Of a stretch of DNA of 20,182 nucleotides, positions 13,835 through 20,182 are shown one piece after another (within the stretch, counting starts at the first letter, position 1; each line of letters opens with the position of its first letter). Under the pieces are notes generated by a model. That model was not told the DNA's origin. It worked only from the letters and a program-made list of their open reading frames with translations, and made no database searches. The stretch covers positions 1 through 20,182 of the forward strand of contig NZZF01000001.1 of the NCBI GenBank assembly GCA_002702385.1, written 5' to 3'. The position numbers were made by a program, and so were the translations under genes. The DNA comes from Flavobacteriaceae bacterium. GTDB taxonomy: Bacteria > Bacteroidota > Bacteroidia > Flavobacteriales > Flavobacteriaceae.

Positions 13835-16800
13835 TTGAAAAAGCTATTTTTATTTTTTTTATTCATTTTTTCTCTTAATATACAATCTCAAGGCTTAAAA
13901 ACTAAGGGAAAGCTTATTGTTGATAAAAATGACAATGAAGTCCTTTTACGTGGTTACGCACCTGGTGGATGGCTAGTAATGGAAGGCTATATTATGCAAT
14001 CCGCTGGTTTGGCTGGTCCTCAGCATGAAATCAGGGAAAAATTAACTGAATTGATGGGCTCTGACAAGACCGATGAATTTTTTCAGAAATGGAGAGATAA
14101 TAATTTTACCAAAAGAGATGTTGATTCATTAGCCGCATGGGGATTTAATAGCATTAGAATTCCAATGCATTATAATTTATTTACACTTCCTATTCAAGAC
14201 GAACCTGAATCTGGAAAAGATACTTGGTTGGATACTGGTTTTGATATTATTGATAAAGTTTTGGAATGGTCTCTTCCCCATAATATGTATGTAATTTTAG
14301 ATTTACATGCTGCACCAGGAGGTCAAGGTAAAAATGCTGATATTAGTGATTACGACGACACAAAACCTTCTCTTTGGGAAAGTGATGAAAATAAAAGAAA
14401 AACAGTTGCTTTGTGGACAAAAATAGCTGAAAGGTATAAGGACAATGAATGGATTGGTGGTTATGATTTAATTAATGAAACCAACTGGCCTCTAGGGCAA
14501 GCTAATAAAGATTTAAAAGATTTATTTGTTAGAATTACTGAAGGTATTAGATCAACAGGTGATAGTCATATAATTTATATTGAAGGAAATGACTACGCAA
14601 ATAATTTTTCAGGTCTAGTTCCACCCTGGGATGATAATATGGTATACAGTTTTCATAAATACTGGAGCTCTGTAAATGCTGATGATTTAGACTGGATATT
14701 GCCTTTACAGGAAAGGTATGATGTTCCCCTATGGATGGGTGAGTCTGGTGAAAATTCCAATACTTGGTACACTAAGTCAATAGAATTGTATGAGAATAAT
14801 AATATTGGCTGGAATTGGTGGGCAATGAAAAAGGTAGGTGATATTGACAGCCCTTATTCAATTAAAATTAATGATGGATATCAGAGCATTCTAAATTATT
14901 GGAAAGGCGAAGCAAGTAAACCAACTGAAAGTGAAACATATGAGGCAATGATGAAGTTAGCTGATGATGCTTTAACTGAAAATTGTTTATATAGAAAGGG
15001 TATTCAAGATGCTTTATTGAGACAACCTCATACAGATGATGCTATTCCATATAAAGAGGTTCAAAAAATACCTGGCGTTGTATACTTGTCTGATTATGAT
15101 ATGGGAAAAAACCACATTGCATATTATGACGTTGATGTAATGTATAACGGTGGTGATTTTCAGGCTTGGAATGCTGGATGGCAATATAGAAATGATGGTG
15201 TAGATGTTGAAACTAATAGCGATAGTGTTAATTCAAACGGCCATCATATAGGTTTTGTTAATAATGGTGAATGGATCAGATATTCAGTTGATGTGCTATA
15301 TCCTGGTCTTTATACAATGAAGTTAAGATTTGCTACCCAAGAAGATGGTGGTAAATTTCATTTTTCAATGAATGATCAAGATATTACTACTATAAGAACA
15401 GAAAATAATACAGGGGGTTGGTACAGTTTCAAAAATCATGTTATTGAAAATGTTTATTTAAACAATGGTAAAAATTACTTGAAAATTCATTTTAATGATG
15501 ACGTTCCATTAAATGTTAGTAGTGTTGAGTTTGAAAGAACAGGAAGTGAAGGATCAGTTGAATTTAATGCATTAAGTGGTAAAGCTAATGATGACGAAAA
15601 GTCAATTAATGTTTTTCTTAACTTAAATATTAGTGAATCGTCTTTGCAAAATTCATTAGATAAATTTACAGTTCATATAAATAATGAAGAAAAGAATATA
15701 AGTTCAATTTCTTATGACTCTGATCAAACAAGAACAATTAAATTAGTTTTAGAAAATAATATTATTTACACTGATGATGTAAGAGTTTCCTATAATGGAG
15801 ATTTGGTTAAATCAACTAGTGGGAAAGCTTTAAAATCTTTCACTAAACTTCCAATAATAAATAATCTTAATGCAAGATTTGTGCTTCCTGGCTATGTTCA
15901 GGTTGAAGATTATTATAATATGGTTGGTTTAGGAGTTGAAAACACTTCAGATACCGGAGGTGGAAAAAATATAGGATATACTCATAAAGGTGACTATGCT
16001 GACTATTTAATTTACAGTGAAAAAGGTCAAAAATATTCTGTTGATTTCAGGGTTGCTTCAAATGCTAATGGAGGTAAAGTAGGTTTATTTCTTGGTGGTA
16101 GTACTTATCAGATTGCTGAAGCTGAGTTTCCAGGTACTGGAGGATGGCAAGAATGGACAACTGTCACCGTAAATCTAGACAGACCTATTCCACAAGGAAT
16201 TTCAACTTTAAGAATGCTTATTCTTGAGGAAGGTGAATTTAATATGAATTGGATGAAGTTCGACTATTTTGATTCTGATTATGATGGAGTTAAAGATAAT
16301 GTTGATCAATGTCCAGGAACAACACCAGGTGTAGTGGTCGACACGAACGGTTGTGAGGTATTTAGTATGCCAAAGGATAACTATAGGGTGGAGGTAGGCA
16401 GTGCTACTTGTATTGGCAATAGTGATGGTGTGATTAATTTAAGTGTAGAGGATGCAGCTTATGATTATACGGTGACTATTACTGGTAAGGATAATGTAAC
16501 CATCACAGGTACTGATAAAACAGCTTCTATAACGGGATTATCTAAAGGAACGTATACAGTATGCTTTAAAGTAGATGGTAAGGATAACTACGAACAGTGT
16601 TTTGTAGTTGAAGTAGGGGAGCCAGCACCTTTAAATGCCTTTATAGATGTGGATGAGGATAACAAGAGAACAAGCATCACTATGACAGGCTCTAAGAGCT
16701 ACAATGTGGATGTTAATGGAGTTAAGACTACAGTAAACGCAGATACTTTTGAAACAGAGCTTAATACTGGGTTAAATATTATCAAAGTATATACAGATCT

Positions 16801-17086
16801 AGAGTGTCAAGGATATGTAGAGAGAGAAGTGTTTATATCAGAGGATATTCATTACTATCCAAACCCAACAAATAATGATGTAAAAGTACATGTAGGAGGA
16901 GTGGACGAGAAGGTGACAGTAAGCGTATATACAAGCGCAGGAGCCTTGGTATATACAAAAGAGCAGGATATAGCGGATACATCAAGAAAAACACAGATAG
17001 ACCTGTCAAAACAAGTAACAGGAACTTATATAGTGGTATTAGACAGTAAAACGGTTAGAAAAACCTTTAAAATTATTAGAGAATAA
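13835..17086 (+). CDS. Secreted GH5-family glycosidase with CBM6-like modules and type IX sorting domain
   Basis: A 1083-residue multi-domain enzyme. The TTG start is supported because it opens a complete signal peptide (residues 1-19) and no in-frame ATG lies between it and the stop at 13820-13822. Order: GH5 barrel (~22-360) with acid/base E215 (YDLINETNWP) and nucleophile E303 (WMGESGEN), plus GGWLVMEGYI and LDLHAAPGGQ, which recall exo-beta-1,3-glucanase-like GH5 members; CBM6-like module (~413-568); Ig-like module (~574-672); second CBM6-like module (~683-812); TSP3-type calcium repeat (DSDYDGVKDNVDQCPG, 813-828); a conserved linker domain (~845-1000); and a C-terminal sorting domain (~1005-1083) with YPNPTNN and TGTYIVVL, ending KTFKIIRE. 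It should be exported by Sec and then by the type IX system to the surface or medium, acting on an algal or plant beta-glucan-type polysaccharide; the substrate is inferred, not shown. The coding style changes at about 16325. Confidence 0.9.
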   Translation: MKKLFLFFLFIFSLNIQSQGLKTKGKLIVDKNDNEVLLRGYAPGGWLVMEGYIMQSAGLAGPQHEIREKLTELMGSDKTDEFFQKWRDNNFTKRDVDSLAAWGFNSIRIPMHYNLFTLPIQDEPESGKDTWLDTGFDIIDKVLEWSLPHNMYVILDLHAAPGGQGKNADISDYDDTKPSLWESDENKRKTVALWTKIAERYKDNEWIGGYDLINETNWPLGQANKDLKDLFVRITEGIRSTGDSHIIYIEGNDYANNFSGLVPPWDDNMVYSFHKYWSSVNADDLDWILPLQERYDVPLWMGESGENSNTWYTKSIELYENNNIGWNWWAMKKVGDIDSPYSIKINDGYQSILNYWKGEASKPTESETYEAMMKLADDALTENCLYRKGIQDALLRQPHTDDAIPYKEVQKIPGVVYLSDYDMGKNHIAYYDVDVMYNGGDFQAWNAGWQYRNDGVDVETNSDSVNSNGHHIGFVNNGEWIRYSVDVLYPGLYTMKLRFATQEDGGKFHFSMNDQDITTIRTENNTGGWYSFKNHVIENVYLNNGKNYLKIHFNDDVPLNVSSVEFERTGSEGSVEFNALSGKANDDEKSINVFLNLNISESSLQNSLDKFTVHINNEEKNISSISYDSDQTRTIKLVLENNIIYTDDVRVSYNGDLVKSTSGKALKSFTKLPIINNLNARFVLPGYVQVEDYYNMVGLGVENTSDTGGGKNIGYTHKGDYADYLIYSEKGQKYSVDFRVASNANGGKVGLFLGGSTYQIAEAEFPGTGGWQEWTTVTVNLDRPIPQGISTLRMLILEEGEFNMNWMKFDYFDSDYDGVKDNVDQCPGTTPGVVVDTNGCEVFSMPKDNYRVEVGSATCIGNSDGVINLSVEDAAYDYTVTITGKDNVTITGTDKTASITGLSKGTYTVCFKVDGKDNYEQCFVVEVGEPAPLNAFIDVDEDNKRTSITMTGSKSYNVDVNGVKTTVNADTFETELNTGLNIIKVYTDLECQGYVEREVFISEDIHYYPNPTNNDVKVHVGGVDEKVTVSVYTSAGALVYTKEQDIADTSRKTQIDLSKQVTGTYIVVLDSKTVRKTFKIIRE

Positions 17087-17090
17087 TTAG

Positions 17091-17098
17091 TAAATTTG
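17091..17098 (+). promoter_or_regulatory. Probable -7 promoter box of the cold-shock-domain gene
   Basis: TAAATTTG fits TAnnTTTG exactly and lies 5 bases after the GH5 stop and 16 bases before the next ATG. TTTA at 17066-17069 sits 21 bases upstream as a possible degenerate -33 element. The box overlaps a short inverted repeat (AATTTG 17093-17098 / CAAATT 17103-17108, loop AAAT) that could bind a repressor or be chance. Confidence 0.45.
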
Positions 17099-17114
17099 AA
17101 ATCAAATTAAATAA

Positions 17115-17558
17115 ATGGCAAAATCACAACAAACTTTTAATAAACTAGAAAGAGAAAAGAATAAAGCAAAGAAAAGAGAAGAGAAAAGAAAAAAAATGCA
17201 AGCGCGTAAAGAAGCTAGAGAAAGAGGTGATTTAAAGCAAGATGAGTTTGTGTATGTTGATCATTTAGGAAATTTCACAGATACTCCACCAGATCCAGCT
17301 GAAAAGGAAGAAATTAGTTTAGAATCTATTAATCTTGGAGCGGCTAAAAATCAAGGAAATGATGAAAAATTACAAGGAAAGGTTACTTTTTATGACAACG
17401 AAAAAGGTTTCGGGTTTATTAAGAATCTATTAACGCAGGAATCTTATTTCTTTCATTTTAGTGAATGTAAAGACACTTTAGATGTTGGAAATAAAGTAGA
17501 GTTCGATACAGTTCGTGGTGAAAAAGGTTTAAATGCTGTTAAAATAAATAAGTTATAA
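17115..17558 (+). CDS. Cold-shock-domain RNA-binding protein with basic N-terminal extension
   Basis: At 147 residues it is about twice the length of a plain CspA protein. Residues ~8-38 are a highly basic helix (KLEREKNKAKKREEKRKK and on), likely to bind RNA or ribosomes and predicted to be extended or coiled. Residues ~39-85 are a low-complexity acidic linker. The cold-shock OB fold spans ~86-147, with RNP1 KGFGFI at 97-102 and RNP2 YFFHFS at 111-116 in place of the usual VFVHFS. It is a nucleic-acid-binding protein, probably an RNA chaperone; whether cold induces it cannot be told from the short 5' leader. It follows the GH5 gene by 28 bases, but a promoter box in the gap suggests separate expression. 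The DUF2911 gene begins 37 bases after it. Confidence 0.88.
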   Translation: MAKSQQTFNKLEREKNKAKKREEKRKKMQARKEARERGDLKQDEFVYVDHLGNFTDTPPDPAEKEEISLESINLGAAKNQGNDEKLQGKVTFYDNEKGFGFIKNLLTQESYFFHFSECKDTLDVGNKVEFDTVRGEKGLNAVKINKL

Positions 17559-17595
17559 ATGAACCATAATTTATATTATGTTAAATTGTTTTGAT

Positions 17596-18129
17596 ATGAA
17601 AAAAGTTTTATATGCCCTACTTGGATTTGTTATTGTAATAGGAATATACTTTGCTTACAATATATTAAATCCAAAAAGTCCGTTAGAAACAGTTTCAACG
17701 GATGATTCAAACATTTCTATTACTTATAGCCGTCCATATAAAAATGATAGATTAATTTTCGGCGAAGAAAATGATGGTGCTCTTGTTCCTTTTGGTGTTT
17801 ACTGGCGAACAGGTGCTAATAAGCATACTTTCATTGAAACTTCACAAACCTTAATGATTGGAGATGAAACTTTAAGCCCTGGCACTTATTCAATTTATAC
17901 AATTCCTAATCTTCAATCATGGGATGTTTTTTTCAATGAGGAAGTTAATTTTTTTGGAATTAGCAGACCGTCTTCTGATTCTGATGTAGTTAGTGTAAAT
18001 GCTTTGACAAATAATTTATTTAATTCTGTAGAACAATTTACAATTGGTTTTTCTGGTGATTCTATTTCAAATTATATAGATTTTTCTTGGGATAAAACTA
18101 AAATTTCTATTCCTTTTTCAGTAAAATGA
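17596..18129 (+). CDS. DUF2911 family membrane-anchored protein
   Basis: I place the start at the second in-frame ATG (17596, 177 aa, MKKVLYALLGFVIVIG), because it gives a clean single N-terminal membrane helix or signal anchor (residues ~4-22). The upstream ATG at 17578 adds only MLNCFD. The soluble part matches DUF2911: ISITYSRPYKNDRLIFG, LVPFGVYWRTGANKHT and LSPGTYSIYTIP. The function of the family is unknown to me. It should lie on the periplasmic side. It overlaps the next gene by 4 bases (ATGA), so the two are coupled and may work together. The gap before it carries a short inverted repeat (CATAAT 17565-17570 / ATTATG 17575-17580). Confidence 0.85.
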   Translation: MKKVLYALLGFVIVIGIYFAYNILNPKSPLETVSTDDSNISITYSRPYKNDRLIFGEENDGALVPFGVYWRTGANKHTFIETSQTLMIGDETLSPGTYSIYTIPNLQSWDVFFNEEVNFFGISRPSSDSDVVSVNALTNNLFNSVEQFTIGFSGDSISNYIDFSWDKTKISIPFSVK

Positions 18130-19304
18130 AATCTTTTTCATTTAAATCGCTAGTTAAACTTTTTTTATTTTTTTTCTCATTAATTATACTTCTTTTAGTA
18201 GTATTTGGGGTTTCATATTATACCATTGATAAAATTCAAAAAAAGAATAATCTTATGGATATTGAAGAATACTCCCCTATTTCAACATTAATTGTACCCT
18301 CAAACCCAAAAACTAAATCAAAATTTCCATTTATTGATGTTCATAGTCATCATTGGAACATGCCAATAATGAATCTAGAAAACCTTACTCAAGAAATGGA
18401 TAGTTTAAATATGGTATTTCAAATAAATTTGAGTGGTTCTGGACTTGCTGTATTCTCAGGAAATCAGGAATTGATGAATCTTAATTTATCAAAGTCTATT
18501 AATAACGTAAAAGAAAATTTTCCTGAGAGATTTGGAATTTTTGTTAATGTTGATCTTTCTAAAATTGGGAGAAAGAATTTTCGTGAAGACACTGAAAAAA
18601 ATTTAGAAAAAGCTGCAAAACTTGGAGCAATTGGTTTAAAAATATATAAAAATTTAGGGTTAAACCTAAAAGATGGTAAAGGAAATAGAGTAAAAGTTGA
18701 TGATGATAGACTTCAGTTTATATGGGAAAAGTGCGCTCAACTTGGATTCCCAGTATTAATTCATTCTGGTGAACCCATTGCTTTTTTTGACGATATAGAT
18801 AAATTTAATGAAAGATGGCTTCACGCTAGACAAAGACCAAGTAGTTTTAGACCTTCCAATAAATATCCATCATTTAATGAAGTGATGTCTGAACAATATA
18901 ATATGTTCAAAAAGAACCCAAATACAATTTTTATTAATGCACATCTTGGGTGGTATGGAAACAATCTTGAAAAACTTGATTCCCAATTAAATGATTTACC
19001 AAATGTATATACTGAGTTTGGTGCAGTTATAAATGAATTAGGAAGACAACCAGTTTCAGCTAGAAAATTTTTTGTTAAACATCAAGACAAGATTTTATTC
19101 GGAAAAGACAACTATAATAAGGAAGAATACTACCTGTATTTTCAGGTTTTAGAAACAAATGATGAATACATTGAATATTTTAGAAAAAGACACGGTTTAT
19201 GGAGGTTGTATGGTTTAAATCTTCCAGATTCAATATTAAAGAAAGTTTACCATGAAAATGCTTTAAAAATTTTTCCATCAATAAATTCAAATCTTTTTAA
19301 ATAA
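18126..19304 (+). CDS. Membrane-anchored amidohydrolase (Amidohydro_2-like metal hydrolase)
   Basis: A 392-residue TIM-barrel metal-dependent hydrolase with an N-terminal membrane helix (~10-31), so probably fixed to the inner membrane with the enzyme outside the cytoplasm. Metal ligands expected for the amidohydrolase superfamily are all seen: H73 and H75 (FIDVHSHHWN), H213 (VLIHSGEP), H273 (INAHLGWYG) and D328 (LFGKDNY), with K172 (GLKIYKN) near the usual bridging position. The overall layout fits the Amidohydro_2 branch (decarboxylase or lactonase/hydrolase types), but the substrate cannot be named. An exported member of this branch is less common than a cytoplasmic one. It overlaps the DUF2911 gene by 4 bases. 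The ald gene begins 15 bases after its stop. Confidence 0.85.
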   Translation: MKSFSFKSLVKLFLFFFSLIILLLVVFGVSYYTIDKIQKKNNLMDIEEYSPISTLIVPSNPKTKSKFPFIDVHSHHWNMPIMNLENLTQEMDSLNMVFQINLSGSGLAVFSGNQELMNLNLSKSINNVKENFPERFGIFVNVDLSKIGRKNFREDTEKNLEKAAKLGAIGLKIYKNLGLNLKDGKGNRVKVDDDRLQFIWEKCAQLGFPVLIHSGEPIAFFDDIDKFNERWLHARQRPSSFRPSNKYPSFNEVMSEQYNMFKKNPNTIFINAHLGWYGNNLEKLDSQLNDLPNVYTEFGAVINELGRQPVSARKFFVKHQDKILFGKDNYNKEEYYLYFQVLETNDEYIEYFRKRHGLWRLYGLNLPDSILKKVYHENALKIFPSINSNLFK

Positions 19305-19307
19305 TTA

Positions 19308-19315
19308 TATATTTG
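19308..19315 (+). promoter_or_regulatory. Possible -7 box of a leaderless ald transcript
   Basis: TATATTTG exactly matches TAnnTTTG and ends only 4 bases before the ald ATG at 19320. A start site 5-8 bases downstream would make the mRNA begin at or next to the ATG. No -33 TTTG is seen at the usual spacing, so it may be chance in A/T-rich DNA. Confidence 0.4.
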
Positions 19316-19319
19316 GCGC

Positions 19320-20182
19320 ATGTTAATTGGAATTCCAAAAGAAATTAAAGAAAGTGAACACAGAGTTGGTATGACTCCATCTGGCGTTCAATCATTAATT
19401 GAAAATGGTCATACTGTATACGTACAAAACAATGCGGGTAATGGAAGTGGCTACTCTGATAAAGACTACCTTGCAGTTGGTGCAGAAATTTTAAAAACCA
19501 TTGAAGAAGTATACGATATTTCTGAAATGATTATTAAAGTAAAAGAGCCTTTAAAAAAGGAATATTCCCTTATTAAATCAGGTCAAATTATTTATACATT
19601 TTTTCATTTCGCATCTTCTCTAGAATTAACAAATGCAATGATTAAAAGCGACTCTATATGTATTGCATATGAGACTGTCGAAAATCCTGATAAATCATTA
19701 CCCTTGTTAACTCCGATGTCTGAGGTTGCTGGAAGAATGGCAGCTCAACAAGGTGCTAAATTTCTTGAAAAACATCAAAAAGGTTGTGGTATCTTACTAG
19801 GAGGAGTGCCTGGAGTAAGCCCTGCTAAAGCTGTTGTTCTTGGCGGTGGTGTTGTAGGAACTCAATCTGCAAAGATGTTGGCTGGATTAGGAGCTGATGT
19901 CACTATTTTAGATATAAGCCTTGATAGACTTAGAGAGCTTGACGATATAATGCCTAAAAACGTTAAAACCAAGTTTTCAAATCAGTATAATATTAAAGAG
20001 GAAATTCAAAATGCTCATCTAATAATTGGAGCAGTTTTAATTGCTGGAGCTAAAGCACCTAATCTAATTACTAATGACATGCTTAAGGATTTGAGAAAAG
20101 GCACTGTTTTAGTTGATGTTGCAGTTGATCAAGGAGGTTGTTTTGAAACTACAAAACCAACTACTCACAGCTCCCCTACTTA
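19320..20182 (+). CDS. ald: Alanine dehydrogenase, 3' end missing
   Basis: Ald catalyses NAD-dependent oxidative deamination of L-alanine to pyruvate and ammonia, and the reverse. The gene starts at ATG 19320 and is still open at the window end: 287 codons seen of about 370. Key residues are in the expected places: R15 (ESEHRVGM), K75 (KVKEP) and H96 (FFHFAS) for pyruvate binding and catalysis, a Rossmann motif GGGVVG (175-180) with D198 binding the NAD ribose, and VDVAVDQGGCFETT near the visible end. It is a plain cytoplasmic enzyme of nitrogen and carbon metabolism. The missing part is the C-terminal return to the substrate domain. Confidence 0.96.
   Translation, partial: MLIGIPKEIKESEHRVGMTPSGVQSLIENGHTVYVQNNAGNGSGYSDKDYLAVGAEILKTIEEVYDISEMIIKVKEPLKKEYSLIKSGQIIYTFFHFASSLELTNAMIKSDSICIAYETVENPDKSLPLLTPMSEVAGRMAAQQGAKFLEKHQKGCGILLGGVPGVSPAKAVVLGGGVVGTQSAKMLAGLGADVTILDISLDRLRELDDIMPKNVKTKFSNQYNIKEEIQNAHLIIGAVLIAGAKAPNLITNDMLKDLRKGTVLVDVAVDQGGCFETTKPTTHSSPT

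Noticed and set aside
17093..17108. Short inverted repeat AATTTG-AAAT-CAAATT as a terminator of the GH5 gene
   Set aside because: The stem is only six bp, A/T-rich and not followed by a T-tract; it overlaps a promoter-like box and is noted there only as a possible operator.
1..20182. CRISPR array, insertion sequence, prophage or defence genes
   Set aside because: No regularly spaced direct repeats, transposase or integrase motifs, tRNA-like att sites or phage genes were found; apart from the GH5 3' cassette, composition is even throughout.

Overview
The window is AT-rich (low 30s percent G+C or below by eye) and densely packed, with every gene on the + strand. It looks like a chromosomal segment of a marine Bacteroidetes bacterium, most likely a flavobacterium. 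Four things point there: an LpxC-FabZ fusion inside an lpxD-lpxC/fabZ-lpxA-efp string; a secreted glycoside hydrolase ending in a type IX secretion sorting domain; TAnnTTTG-type promoter boxes; and gene starts with A/T-rich upstream sequence and almost no Shine-Dalgarno motif. No tRNA, rRNA, CRISPR array, insertion sequence or phage gene was seen.

Region 1 (1-5874) is envelope and central metabolism: the 3' two thirds of lpxD, lpxC/fabZ, lpxA, efp, sucD, a fabG-type reductase and a membrane-anchored SPFH/prohibitin-family protein. LpxA, LpxC and LpxD carry out the first three steps of lipid A synthesis. FabZ and FabG supply the 3-hydroxyacyl chains and complete the same theme. Gaps are 0-15 bases, so this reads as one transcription unit.

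Region 2 (about 5900-13728) is a complete histidine operon, hisG-D-C-B-H-A-F-IE, with fused HisB and HisIE and with all gene junctions abutting or overlapping. It is preceded by a well-formed transcription attenuator. This has a 19-codon leader peptide with three His codons in a four-codon stretch, a protector hairpin built on those codons, an 8-bp antiterminator helix, and an intrinsic terminator ending 11 bases before hisG. A small secreted protein of unknown function, with a visible internal duplication, follows hisIE without an obvious terminator. A strong terminator at 13701-13728 closes the unit.

Region 3 (13789-17086) is a single large secreted GH5-family glycosidase. It has two CBM6-like modules, an Ig-like module, a calcium-binding TSP3-type repeat and a type IX secretion C-terminal domain. 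It begins with TTG, and its last ~760 bases have clearly different base and codon composition from the rest, which suggests a C-terminal cassette exchanged separately.

Region 4 (17091-20182) has a cold-shock-domain protein, a DUF2911 lipoprotein/membrane-anchored protein, a membrane-anchored amidohydrolase and the 5' end of alanine dehydrogenase, which runs off the window. No intergenic stretch exceeds about 170 bases. The two longest (5875-6044 and 13680-13834) are both accounted for by regulatory elements.
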